Part shown: in pieces, positions 9,571 to 20,271 of the stretch
Layout of the letters: each line of letters begins with the position of its first letter
Numbering within the stretch: the stretch's first letter is position 1
Assembly: GCA_024305745.1 (NCBI GenBank)
Contig: JAHRBS010000009.1
Span: 434,001 to 498,000 of the forward strand
Length of the DNA stretch: 64,000 bases
Direction: 5' to 3'
Source: Polyporus tsugae
Lineage: Eukaryota; Basidiomycota; Agaricomycetes; Polyporales; Polyporaceae
Position numbers and translations under genes: made by a program
Notes under the pieces: model-generated
Databases searched by the model: none
The model's input: only the letters and a program-made list of their open reading frames with translations
What the model was told of the DNA's origin: nothing

Positions 9571-12378
9571 TTATTCCTCAGGCACGAAGTTGAGACTGTT
9601 GGCAGTCCGCGCTGCCCGCCGATCCGGCGTGCGAGGCAAGGCGGGCGTGACGAGGTATTGAGGAGGAGCGGACACGCATTTCTTCGCATCCTCGATGCGT
9701 TTCCGCTTGTTCTCGACATTCTTCGACGGAGGCTTCGGGAATCTGTCGGTCGGGGGCTTCCACCCGGAAGGAATCTGGTCTTCCGCCTTCTCGTCGGGCC
9801 AGGTGTCACGGAGCGCTTCGCCAAGTGCCACCACCAGTCCCTTGTGGGTTGTAAGGACCTCGGCCAACGCTGTGTCCTCCTCTGTGGGGCCCTCTACTGG
9901 TTGCGGAAGAGACTCCATAGGGCCAAATTGGGCGAGGATGTCCGATGTTGTGTCGTTCTGCGTGAACAGAAGACGGCGCAAGTCTGAGGAGCCAGTACCG
10001 GTGCCGACGGAAGACGAAGCCTTGTCCTTCGCCTTGGCGGCGACTTCCTTGTTGTGGTCGGCAATAACGTAGTGGGCCTTGAACCAGGACAAGATCTTTC
10101 TGAACAGTTCGTCGAGCGGGTTACCAAAACGCAGCGTTTGAGAGCCGACGGAGATCTTGCCCCGTTTGATGGTCGAGCTCTTTAACGCGCCAGAGGTGTA
10201 CGCCCCCTCCTCGTAGCCGTAGAGATCAAAGTAGGAATCGAGGAAGTTGGCAATCGCCTCGCTGTCGCAATTGAGGCTCCTAATGTAACGAAGGGCGTAG
10301 TACAGGAAGACGTGGAAGAACGACTCGAGCTCGTCGGCGAGAGTGATGAGCTTGTCGCCGGGGCCGAGCAACGCTATGGAGAGGTATTGCCAAGTTCCCT
10401 GGAGGCACATATAAACGAGCGAAGTAGTTCAGACAACGTGTAGTACTCACCGTCCGTTCCGGTTGACGAGGTGTGCACGGTCTATCCCCCTTGTGCTTTG
10501 GCTTGGACATCTCCCAGTCGGCAAGGATACCCTTCCACTGCAAAACAGCCACGCCGCTCGTCGTGTTCACGACGACACGCGGGTAGATGAGGATATTCCC
10601 CGCACTGATGTCACGATGTAGCAGGGGTGTCTCTGGCTTGGTAAAAGCTTCGTAGTGAGCTACAGGCGAACGTGAGTACGCAACGAGGCAGCTACACTTC
10701 ATGGAGGACTCACCGAAAACGCAGTCGAACATCACTTGAACGAGCTGTTGAGGATACTCGAAGCGATCGAGAGACATCGCTACCTCCTGAACGACGAGGC
10801 GGTAGTGTTGGTGGAGTCGCAATGGGCAACGTTGAGTCTCGGTCGCAGGCTCCGGGGGGACGTCCTCCTCCTCGGCCAGTTTACGCTTCAAGCCCGTAGA
10901 CGATGAGGAGTTGACGTAGGTGCGGGATGACTGGGTCGCGTCCGAGGCGGGAGTCGACCGGCCGCCTTCTTGCTTATTACGCTCCCACCAGTCAGGAGTC
11001 TCGGTAGTCTGCCCTTCGATATCCCCGTGGCAGAGCATGGTGGGAACGTTGGAAACCTGAGCCTGGTTCAGGGCCGCCAGGATGTTGCCCTCCTTCTCGA
11101 CGAACTCGTAGTTGGCCCGCCACGCGTCCTTCAGCCACACGAACCGCTTAGTGGCACAGTCCAGGGCGACGTATCCACGTGTACCCCGACCCGCCATGCC
11201 CTTGGCACGGAACGTCGGCTTCGCGATCAAGAAGTGGCGAAACTTCTTCTCGCAGACAGGGACCTTCTTCTCGCAGACAGGGACCTTCTTCTCGCCGGTA
11301 GGGACCTTCTTCTCGCTGGTAGAGACCTCGACGGGGACCTCGACGCGATACCGCGGCCACCCAGGGACGAGCGAGTGCTTGAACATGTCTTGCACGTACG
11401 CAAACTCCCCCTCGGGCAACGTCCCGCCCTCCAGCACGCGCTCCGAATGGTCGACACATGCCTTCTCATGCGCAGCCGTGAGCATACGACGCCAGTCGGG
11501 ATCCGCCTCGGAGAGACGAGTCGCCGTGGGGTCGAAACCGAGTTGGGTAGCCGAGCAGTTGCCGATCCGCCAGAGGATGTCACAGAAGAACTTCCAGTTA
11601 TCGATGTAGTTGAACGCCCTCGTCACGACCGTCCCCGAGCGATCCCACCGCGTGAACCGAGCTCGTTTGCCGACGACGACCAGCATGAAGAGCGCAACGC
11701 GCTGCTGGATGAGATGAAGAAGCTCCGAGTACGTGATCATCTGCCCACGGGCCTTCCTCCGTGAGAGGGCCGAGGTGCTGATGTTCTCCTTCTCCTCGTC
11801 GAAGGGGTCGTCCCCGGTCTCGTCTCCCTTGAACTCGACGGGGAGCACCTGGTTGCCCCAGTCCTGTTTCTTGTCGTCCTTGGCGTCCCGTCGGAAGTAC
11901 CACGCAGCGTCGACCTTCTGCCGGTTGGGGTCGATGTAGAGGGGATCGGGCCGCTCTGAACATTCGCGGAAGACGAGGCCTGGAATGAGATCGTGATCGT
12001 TGACGGCCTTGGCCTGCGTCATGCCAACACGGACGGTTGAGAGACGAGAACACGAAGACGACTGTAACCACTCACAAATTGAGCGCGGATCTTTGCTTCG
12101 TTCCCCTTGAACTTTCCGAGCTTGGCGAGCTCGGCGAAGGGATTCGCCTCCAGAACGGGCTTCGGCTTGTCGGGGTTGCTGGGGACGGGGAAGTACGCGT
12201 CGCAGAACTCCTCCTTCTCGGCGAGGACGGCAGCGTGCGCCATATCGTCTGCGATGTGCGCGCGATATTGAGTGAGGGATCCGCGTCCTTCTTCGGGAGT
12301 ACCGAGAGAATGCTTGTGGTGGCCGCTGGCACGACCTTTGGAGAAAGGGGTGTCTGAGTTTACGACTGGGTCAGGCAT
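9571..12378 (-). CDS. FunK1 fungal-type protein kinase, copy B (intact)
   Basis: Predicted Ser/Thr-type kinase of the fungal FunK1 family. Exons 12378-12076, 12013-10714, 10659-10451 and 10398-9571 give 879 codons with no stop. Order of parts: N-terminal domain with EEFCDAYFP, QKVDAAW and LPVEFK; kinase N-lobe GRGTRGYVALD and WLKDAW with KEGNIL as likely helix-C Glu; a Ser-rich insert ending in KRKL; LLHRDISAGNILI with catalytic Asp and Asn; DWEMSKP replacing DFG; PERT-GTWQYLS across intron 3; DELESFFHVFLYYALRY; and a tail with NKRKRIE, a likely nuclear signal. The start is the ATG nearest the conserved exon-1 motif. Unlike its relatives it carries four 7-residue repeats before the glycine-rich segment. 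Substrate unknown; the family is known to be expanded in mushrooms and linked to multicellular growth. Confidence 0.9.
11243..11326 (-). repeat. In-frame 21-bp x 4 coding minisatellite in kinase B
   Basis: Four head-to-tail 21-bp units (11243, 11264, 11285, 11306) encode a 7-residue unit of the type EKKVPVC / EKKVPTG. The first two units are identical and the others differ by a few bases. They sit between WPRYRVEVP and the RHFLIAKP strand, where copies A, C and D have only a few residues. The repeat preserves frame and adds a Lys-rich loop just ahead of the glycine-rich segment. Confidence 0.93.
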
Positions 12379-13029
12379 GGGGAGGATGGGGAGCGAGGAG
12401 AAGTGACGTACAGACAGAGAAGTGGGCTGCAATTTATAGTGTTCGACGACGGCTGAAAGCCAACGTGGTTGGATGGGTGACGCGTCTCAAAGCGTGTCCT
12501 AGGGTTCTAATTCCCGCGTCGAGTCAGTTATGACAAGGGAGGGAACAATGAAGTGCCGCGAGGAAGACAAAGGAAATGATGGTGGCCGTTCAGGTTCAAG
12601 TTGGGGAGTCCTTCCATATCGGGCACCACGAGGCTCGCTTGTAATAGCAGTAAGCGCCCACCCTGCCGGCAAGCGTGACCTCCGAGCCCCAGGGTGCAGT
12701 TCGGTGACTTGCCAAAACCAGAGCTACGAACTGTTAATATTGACCGTCTTAACTTATATATTTTACTCATTGTAAATTGAAAAGTAGCAAAATGCACTCG
12801 AGTGTCTGATGATGAGTCCAGCATCGTCGTCGTCGGTGGTTAGGACTGTCAGCACAGCCACTGTGGGGACCTGTCGTCGTTTCTTCCGACCCCAACAGTG
12901 GATCGCCATGCAGAATTTAAAATGCTTACACTGTGCGTGCAAGAACACTGCAAAAATATTTTCCCCTGCTGTAAATCGACCGTAAAACAAAGCGTGGCTT
13001 GGGGGGCGACTTGGGGGACAAAAGTATAT
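12379..13029. other. Upstream region of kinase B
   Basis: No gene. It contains the conserved upstream block at 12578-12641 and a moderately AT-rich stretch at 12730-12790. No other structure noted. Confidence 0.5.
12578..12641 (-). promoter_or_regulatory. Upstream block shared by kinases B and C
   Basis: Read on the minus strand, this about 64-bp block aligns with 19992-20050 upstream of kinase C: GCGAGCCTCGTG, then CGAT-TGG, then AACTTGAAC, then GAACGGCCACCATC, with small gaps between. It lies about 200 bp before the ATG of B and about 220 bp before that of C. Copy A keeps only the last part (9013-9035). It may be promoter sequence or simply conserved duplicated flank. Confidence 0.55.
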
Positions 13030-13108
13030 GCCAGGAGCGTGGATTGAACACGCGACCTCCAGAAAGCGGTGCTTCAGTCTGTTGCTCTCCCAGCTGAGCT
13101 ATCCCGGC
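13030..13108 (-). tRNA. tRNA-Phe (GAA) with short intron
   Basis: Reading the minus strand, acceptor arms GCCGGGA and TCCTGGC pair (one G-U), followed by a normal D arm, anticodon stem CAGA/TCTG with loop CT-GAA-G, and T arm GCGTG-TTCAATC-CACGC. A 7-nt insertion directly after G37 is at the canonical eukaryotic tRNA intron position, leaving a 72-nt mature body. The gene at 19523 has the same body with a different intron. Confidence 0.93.
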
Positions 13109-13286
13109 TCTGACGAACTTCCCAAATTTACTTTGAGATACCGTGCGGCGTGGACCGTGTTTATGGTGTCGATGATGTCATAACGTTTCTCGAGTGAGCT
13201 CCACGGCCTGAGGTCGCCCCACTATAAATGTTCCCTCACCTGAACAAAACATCTTCTCCAGAACGCTACCACCCCCCCATCTCACA

Positions 13287-13943
13287 ATGACCGACAACAT
13301 CCGCAGAGAGAAGGAACCCGCCGTCAAGTCGTCGGACCTCCCGCCTTCGCGCTCGACTAACATGTTGCGCCCCGTCTCGCCCCCGTTCGTTCACACCCCC
13401 CTCCGCCGGCTCATCTACTATGTCGCTATCTTTGCGACCATCATCATGGCCTTCTACTCCTGGCGCATGTTCCAGTGGAAGGTCGAATACGGCGGCTGGT
13501 GGAACCTCGCGCTAGGAAAGCGACCCCCAGGCGCGACCACGACCGCGAGCGTGACAAGCGCGACGAACGCGCGCTATACGGGGAACTTGAAGGGCTCAGG
13601 GGGAAGTACGTTCGTGGAGGACAAGATCCAGGCGTTGGCGGACGCGTTGGGCATGCCGTCGTCGGACCTCGCTTCGGCGATCGCGGACGCCGTGCGCGAA
13701 CATGTGCCCCCTGCAAGCCTCTCATCCGTCGCTGCGCATGAGCCGTCAGGGTGAGCAGGTGCTTCCCTTCTTCAAGCTTCGTCTCTCCCATGTTTGTGCG
13801 GCTGACAGTCGGACAGGACGGCTGTACAATACCTCGTGAATCCGACGGGTACCCCCTCGGGCAACCCGGCGGGTACGGTGAAGAGCGCGTTCGAAGCTGT
13901 CGTGGGTCTTGACGAGCCGTCGAATGATTTTGGTGGAGAGTGA
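13287..13943 (+). CDS. Small single-pass membrane protein, unknown function
   Basis: Two exons (13287-13750, 13817-13943) give 196 residues. Residues about 40-58 (LIYYVAIFATIIMAFY) form one membrane helix. Before it is a charged, Ser/Pro-rich N-terminus, and after it WRMFQWKVEYGGWWNLALGK, then a Thr/Ala-rich stretch and a helix FVEDKIQALADALG. A TATA-like CACTATAAATG lies about 65 bp upstream. The intron has GTGAGC and ACAG ends and restores frame exactly. I do not recognise a named family; the hydrophobic Trp-rich layout is typical of small organelle or ER membrane proteins. It faces the kinase B promoter across a tRNA gene. Confidence 0.75.
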
Positions 13944-14531
13944 ATGTTCTCAGAAAGCTGATGGACAACAAATTGTGGACTTGGTATCCTAAATACAGTA
14001 TTCGCTATAGTGTATTGTAACCAGCGGCATCGAATTCAACTTCGCGTTCATCGCGAGTGGCATCATATGCGCAGTGTTGACAGACAACTCGAGCTCGCGT
14101 AGCGTCGACGTCTCGCGGGGCCATGAGTAGTACCTCTACCGCGTTCCCGTAGATGCGCACCATACCTCAAGTGAGTACATGGAGGACACGAAGCACTTCC
14201 GTGGCCTCGAACGGACCACAAGCGAACCAACCCTACCTTGGTAACTCTCATCCGATACACCTTCATGCATCACACTGGCCGACATGTCACGACTTTGTTT
14301 GATGTTTTGTCATTATACCGAACGATGTGTACGCTGCCAGAGGTACTACTTAAATACAGGTCCGTGATGCGAATAGAAACAAGTCCGAGCACTAAGTCCG
14401 TAACCAGAAAACAAACATGTCCGTGGTGAATCGTGGAAGGCCACTCTGTTGAGATCGAGAGTCAGCAACCACAGTCAAGTCAAAGCATACACCGAAAACC
14501 AGCAATGCATGCGCTGCTCACCTAGTCGCGA
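13944..14531. other. Tail-to-tail intergenic region
   Basis: Sequence between the 3' ends of the small membrane protein and the Pro-rich protein. No gene, tRNA or repeat is evident. Confidence 0.5.
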
Positions 14532-15283
14532 TCAGATGGCACGGAAAACGTGCTCCTCAGCACCCTCGACCTCTCCATCATCCGGAGAGGCAGGCGGAGG
14601 CGTCGCGTCCTCGCCCGACGGCGTTGACCCAGACAGATGGAAGTATCCCCCACTGCCACTGCCGCTGCTGCTGCTCGTCGGGGCGCGGGGGGTCCGGCTC
14701 ACGTCGTCGTCAAGGAAGGGCGGGCGGGGCGTCAGGACGGGGTCGTCCCCGAAGACGTCGAGCCCGAACGAGAGCCCCATCCCCGTCCCGTGGAAGCCCG
14801 AGCGTGCGGCAGGCGCACGCGAGCGGCGCGTTGGGAGAAGGGGGCGCGTCGGGGGCGCAGGTGCCGGCGCGGGCGCGGGCGTCGCGGGGGGCGTGGGGAG
14901 GCCGTTGAGGATGAGCACGTTCAAGGCGCGGCGGGGGGTGGGGGCGAGGATCGTGAGATTGGTGGTGGTGGTAGTGGTGGGGAGGGTGTGCGGGACGGCA
15001 CGGATGGTGCGCTGGGGCGCGCGCATGGTGGAGGGGAGGCCGAGGCCGAGAGACTGGATGCGGCGGATGTTGGCTCTAAGATGAGCGTGGTAGATACCTG
15101 GGATAATCGGCGTCGTTAGTGCCTGGCTTCATTCGAACTGACAAGTGACCAAAGATACTCACGTGTATCGAGCGCAGGCCGCCGAGAAAGTGACTCGGAG
15201 GGTGCAGGCATTGTGTTGGTGAGCACTGGGCCAGCCAGCGTGAACGCAGAACGGGCGAAGTTGGAAGTAGTGTTCGCAGCCAT
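14532..15283 (-). CDS. Pro/Ala/Ser-rich protein, unknown function
   Basis: Two exons (15283-15163, 15097-14532) give 228 residues and the splice keeps frame. The N-terminal 75 residues are the most protein-like part (RIYHAHLRANIRRIQSLGLG). Then come a Thr run, a Pro-Ala repeat (TPAPAPAPAPP), a basic patch, a segment GFHGTGMGLSFGLDVFGDDP and an acidic Ser/Gly-rich tail ending EEHVFRAI. No catalytic domain or membrane helix is seen. The very high GC of the second exon means antisense frames are also open; the spliced model with GT-AG ends and a sensible start is why I prefer this strand. Function cannot be inferred. Confidence 0.6.
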
Positions 15284-15479
15284 GATGATATGTGCTCTGA
15301 AGACATGAAGTTAGAAACGAGGTCTTGGATATCATGGCAGGACGAACTTACCAGCTATGTAAAAGTGCGATATAAGGGACTGTGCGGTGTGGTTGTGTTC
15401 GTGATGAGGGGACTTTACGACGAGAGACGGGCTCCTTATATACCCGCGGCCGGGGGGATGTGGGGCCCACAAGGACCAC

Positions 15480-16160
15480 TAGTGGATTGCGAGACTTAGA
15501 ATTTTCGAGCCAAATTCTCCAAGGTCACCAGCTCCTTTGAGACGTCCATAGTCCAGACAGTAACGTATTTCACGACTTCCGCTGACAAGAGACATCGGTT
15601 CACCGAGGTACATCCGCATCTCATGGCTAAAGCATCGGCTGGCATTGCGCATGCGACATGGATGCATAGGCTGGTCTGTCAGTTTGCTAGTCTTCTTCCA
15701 AACTACATTCGGGTCGGACTCGCGGATGTTGTTCCGGGACCGAGCGAAACGGAGACGACGCAAGGTTTTGTCGGGGTAATGGTCCAAAATGATATGGGAG
15801 CTACACACCTCGTTGATCGAGAAAGACTTCGAGCGACGCCAAGTATTGCTCCTTCAGCTCCGAAGTCCATTGGACGAAATGAGGGGAAGGAAATTTGACA
15901 ACCCTTTGATCGCAATGGCGCCAGAATACCACCGGCCGCCTGACGGGATAGGGAAGCTCCACCCAAGTACATCGATCGTCGCGTGTAGCTTCGTGTCGGG
16001 ATTCGAGAGTGTAAAGTCCAGTGTGCGAGCGCGCCTAGCAGGGGAAAGTACGGACAGAGTAGTGGTGCATGGCGGAAACCAGCCGACGTCGGAAATCCCT
16101 GGTCTCGATCGATGGGTGTGTCCAGTCCAAGATTTGATTTCAAAGGCAACTTCGGTGTTC
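15480..16160 (-). pseudogene. Decayed protein-coding gene, family not recognised
   Basis: A plausible exon runs on the minus strand from about 16041 to 15813 between an acceptor CCCCTGCTAG and a donor GTGTGT. It reads with strong protein character, including WVELPYPVRRPVVFW, VKFPSPHFVQWTSELKEQY and LASLEVFLDQR. A 45-nt candidate intron upstream joins it to WTHPSIETRDFRRRL near 16090-16130. Downstream, near 15490-15590, another frame reads LLSAEVVKYVTVWTMDVSKELVTLE. The pieces do not join into one open frame and a stop precedes the upstream piece. It resembles a conserved basidiomycete hypothetical protein, but I cannot name the family. Confidence 0.45.
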
Positions 16161-16329
16161 CGCAATGCATGCGCATATGTGTGGGCAGAGGTATTGTAAT
16201 GGCCGGGTATGCTTCCAGCCCGCCTTCTACGGAATCCCAAGGATGACTAGACTCGATGAATGCTCTGCCGCTCACCTCACCTTGGCCCTTCCACCACGTC
16301 TGAGTACTGGTCCCGAACGCGATTCGAAG

Positions 16330-17930
16330 CAACGACGGTCGACAGACTGAAAGGACGTGAGGAGCAGCGCGATAAGTATCTGCGTGGACCTAAAAATTCG
16401 GCACCGTTGGGTTGACATTCGTCCCACCAACACAAGGGAGACGGGCCAGCGCGCGTGCGGCGTACCGAAGCTGCCTGACATCCGAGTCCGACGCACCTTC
16501 GGTGCTCAGGAGACGCGTAGTCGGCCGGCCACAAAACGATGAAGAGGATAAGAACGCGGGAGATACGAGGATAGCGGGTTCTGGTTACTCCTGTCTGGAT
16601 TACATCCGGAGGGAACAGCAAAACGGGGTGCTCACCAGCGATTGAACGCCCGCCCCACTGGTGCGGCCACAGCGAGTATCCAGATATCGGGGGTCGCGAC
16701 CCTTCTATTCATCCGTGACTCCACGAGCACAGTCGGCGGCCAGGATAAGCCCGGAGCTGACAGAGATATCTCGGTGGGCCACAAGCTGCCACAGGGAGGC
16801 CAGTGCCGCTGGCAACTTTTCTGTACACACGCCAGCATTTTAGCTGTGTAGAATAGGTCGGCCATGATCGGGTTGGGCGTGAATCGAGGTGAAGCGGGAG
16901 GCCGGCCACCCTGTGCATCGAGACTGAAGCTGAAGGATGACCAGAAAGCAGTTCGAGCTGGGTAACAAAGCGACGCATGAGTTTGAATCCCTGAGGTCGA
17001 GGAGAGCATTTTTCAGAGCCGTGGAGAAAGACGAGGGTAGCATGTACTGTATGTGGCCGAACGGAGAAGCGGCCTCAGACTTCAGTTGCCCATTGATGCG
17101 GGCATGGCGGCTGTACGGTGGCGGCCGCGATGAGGCGCGCGGCGAGGGCGTGCGTTTGACTTGTCACCTCCGTCAATCTCACATCTCTCGTACTGTGCAA
17201 TCCCTATTATACTGTATCACAAACCCTCCTTCATTCACTTTCCATGGCTACACCTGTTGCGACATCTCCCTGATAACTTGGCCATGGATGCGTTGTCGAT
17301 GCTGTATTCTGCTCTCGGTCATGGATTCAAGACGTGTTGCCAACATCTGAACCAAGATATCCTCTCTCAGGTGAATATAAGACATCCCAGCTGGATACCG
17401 AGCGGAACAACAAGGAAATGGAACTCAGGAACTCTGGGAACGGCGGCACAGGCTGTCAATAATACGCCATTGCGTGGAAGGGATGGCAGCAGCGGGGTGG
17501 TGGAGGACGACCAAACGCCATGCAGCGGATAGATCTTCCCTGTTTGGCATCCCGAGGAGCATGTCCACAACCGCTATGTGGTCCCGTGGAAGATGCATAG
17601 CCCATCCCGGTCAGTCTATCTTTCGCATCAAGTAATATTACATTCCAAGCTCCTCCTTTCCACCTATCCGGGTACTGTTCTCCGCGATATCCGATGTGCT
17701 GTAAGGGCAATGCATCTGCATCTATCTATGATGACCAGGAAGCTCACCACACTTCATCCCGTGTCTTCTATGTCTCACACGACAAACATCAATTCCTAAC
17801 TTAGCTCCATTTGCATCTTCGGTTGCATTCAACCATATTCGCAAGCCGTATAAAGCTGCAGCTGCACACCGGAGCAGGGGTGCTCGGTTTCCGACCCTCG
17901 AGTACCCTAGCCTCTGCTACAACGGCCTAG
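16330..17930. other. Long stretch without a supported gene
   Basis: Several frames of 60-140 residues are open on both strands but none shows a motif, splice logic or membrane pattern I can defend. Part of it may belong to the decayed gene to the left. The last 130 bp are the 5' flank of the seven-helix protein gene, with a TATA-like GTATAAAGC about 85 bp before its start. Confidence 0.45.
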
Positions 17931-19438
17931 ATGGCCTCCTCCACCGTTCTCCACGTCAACCTCGCCCTGACTTGCGTCGAAAGTCTCCTCTACGGGATCT
18001 TCTTCGTACTCGCGATCATTTCTCTGGCCGTTCTCGTTGCGCGCCGCTGGAAAAACCCCAATGGGACTTCATTGTCCTCCGTCGGCGGGCCGCTGAGCTC
18101 CCCGCTGGTTATTGGGACTGTTCTTTTGCTTATAACGGTCAGCGGGGTAAGCAGCGTACCATCTGTTTCCCGCTCTACTCGTTCTCAATCACCTACAGCA
18201 TTGGTGTACCACTGTCTTGCGCTTGTTCCAATCCATGGATTACGAGGGGGGCCAGCATGTGGGGGATTACTACCTCATGATGGAGCCTACGCCTCAGGTC
18301 GTGGCCACCGCATTCGTGGTCGCATCCGTAATAGTTGGAGACATTATTTTGGTGTGTGCTGCTTCAAGCATTGTGTCGTATGCGTGTCTGACTTGTCACG
18401 TCTTGATACAGACATATCGCGTGTGGATAGTGTGGCATAGGAAGCTAGCTACGGTGATCTTCCCTGCGTTATGCACTTGCGCGTATATCGGTGCGCAAAG
18501 TCTTGTGCTTTTTCCAATGGTATGCGCCTGACATGTCTTGAGTAGGCGCAGGGGTCAGTGTTGTCCAGTTATTCGCGGTATTCAAGCCGGAGGAGAGTAT
18601 CTTCGTGCTTGCCTCAAAACGCCGTGTGATCACGACGGCGGCCTTGACGCTCTCGTAAGCCTAAGCTCCTTCATTGGTTGATCGGACAACGTAAATGCAT
18701 GAATACCTCTCAGGACAAACGTGTACGGAACAGGTACCATTCCTTCAGCACATTTCTCTCGACAGTTTGCCTATCTCACTTCTCTTAGGATGCATCGCAT
18801 ATCGTATATGGTCAACGAACAGAGCTATGAAGCACAAACGCGCATCGAGCTCGGGGATGGGTCTATCGGTAGGCGCAACCACGTCCTGTCAATGGGACAC
18901 CGTCGCTGTCGAACTTACATCGCTGTCGTGTGTTGCTAGGAAACGTTAGTCATCTTCGTGGAGAGCGCCGCACTGTACACGTACGTCTACGCTCCGACAT
19001 CCGACATATGATTGTCTCTGTCGGATCCCACGCTCACCCACTCCGTTTCGCAACACCATGCACAGCTCCTGGACGTTCTTCTTCCTTGTCTCCTACATCG
19101 CGTCCTCCCCGCTCGAGGCGTTCGCGTTCCACTGCATCCCCGCCGCGACCGGCATCTCGTTCATGCTCATCATCGTCCGCGTCGGCCTCGGGTTCTCCTG
19201 GGCGGAACCCGCTGTCTCCCAGCTCGGCGTCGCGGGGCTGGTTCCGCTCTCGGGGATGCAGACCCGAGGTCAGAGCGAGTCTGTGACGGCGTACCCGCTC
19301 ACGATGATCAGCCTCAACGTGACGAGGACGGTGGAGAGGGAGACCGCGACCGATTTCGCGCTGCCGCGGGCGGGGACGACCAAGGGGGACGCTGACTCGG
19401 ACACTGCTGGGGATCCGAAGGAGTGTGTAACAGTATAG
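17931..19438 (+). CDS. Seven-helix basidiomycete membrane protein
   Basis: Multi-exon gene; exons include 17931-18146, 18199-18351, 18412-18490, 18546-18654, 18714-18733, then about 18789-18869, 18952-18992 and from about 19057 to 19438. The joins keep frame, including the 20-nt microexon. Seven hydrophobic segments can be read: LYGIFFVLAIISLAVLVA; PLVIGTVLLLITV; ATAFVVASVIVGDIIL; AYIGAGVSVVQLFAVF; TTAALTLS joined to NVYGTGCIAYRIW; LVIFVESAALY joined to TFFFLVSYI; and ISFMLIIVRVGLGF. A hydrophilic tail with a VTRTVERETATDFA element follows. LFQSMDYEGG and FVESAALY are typical of a large agaricomycete family of predicted integral membrane proteins. Ligand and role are unknown. Confidence 0.78.
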
Positions 19439-19522
19439 TTCAAGTAAGATCCCTGGCGGGGCACTGTGATTTTTGTGACCAGAGAGGTACAACATACATG
19501 CAACTAGAATAAGATTTGCACC

Positions 19523-19610
19523 GCCGGGATAGCTCAGCCGGGAGAGCAACAGACTGAAGCGCCGATCAGGTCGCGTTCTGGAGGTCGCGTGTTCAATCCA
19601 CGCTCCTGGC
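19523..19610 (+). tRNA. tRNA-Phe (GAA) with 16-nt intron
   Basis: Acceptor GCCGGGA pairs with TCCTGGC. D arm, anticodon loop CT-GAA-G and T arm GCGTG-TTCAATC-CACGC are the same as in the gene at 13030-13108. About 16 nt after G37 form an intron different in length and sequence from the other copy. It lies 85 bp after the stop of the seven-helix protein gene. Confidence 0.94.
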
Positions 19611-20271
19611 ATTACATTTTCTGATTTCTTTTTAACTTACGAAACGGATGCAGCCAAGTCGAGAATACATGATGATTCACGATGCATATTGTGTAACCTG
19701 ATAATATCAGTGATAGGGGGTCAAATGACGACCCCCGGCTGCAGTTATTGTCGACAGCGACAGCCCGTGGAAGACTGACGGTGGCAGTGTCACAGCTATT
19801 CTAACCACTCAGGAGTTCCTGTTTCTTTTCAACTTCTCAACGTTGTTAACAGGAAGAGCAACGTTAAGTCACAGTATAACAGCATAACTAACTGGGTAAA
19901 TGACAGTACATCGTTGCATTGTGCAGACTTGGCAATGATTGAGTGGACTACCGGAGCGGTGCAAGTTGGTTCGGGCGCCTATCGCTGCTCACAGGCGAGC
20001 CTCGTGTCGCCCGATTTGGCATCCCAACTTGAACTCGAACGGCCACCATCCTCCTCAATCGTCCCCCTTTGTCCCGCCGTTCATAAAAGTCTTTTGTTCT
20101 CTCCTTTTTATAATTAACTTGGAACTCCGCTATTACGGTTTCCTTCCTTTCCCATCCGTTACGTGCACGCTTGGGCCACTCGACCGCAATCCCAACCACG
20201 ACCACGAACTCTATAAAACCTTTTCTCTCTCATTCCCGTAAGTTCCATTCTCTTTCCCCCCTGCACATACC
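19611..20271. other. Upstream region of kinase C
   Basis: No gene. It contains the conserved upstream block at 19992-20050 and a TATA-like CTATAAAACC about 60 bp before the ATG of kinase C. Confidence 0.55.
19992..20050 (+). promoter_or_regulatory. Upstream block shared by kinases C and B
   Basis: Aligns with the minus strand of 12578-12641 over almost its full length, including GCGAGCCTCGTG and CGAACGGCCACCATC. The two genes are in opposite orientation and about 7 kb apart, so the match is either a shared promoter element or flank carried along in an inverted duplication. Confidence 0.55.

Noticed and set aside
10970..11764. 264-codon plus-strand frame in kinase B
   Set aside because: Antisense shadow of kinase B exon 2; no motif of its own, and the equivalent frame also occurs opposite copy A.
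14449..15119. Plus-strand frames over the Pro-rich gene
   Set aside because: Gly/Arg-rich shadows of a GC-rich exon; the minus-strand two-exon model has correct splice sites and start.
17161..17532. 123-codon plus-strand frame
   Set aside because: No motif, no splice partner, and composition not distinct from flanking non-coding sequence.
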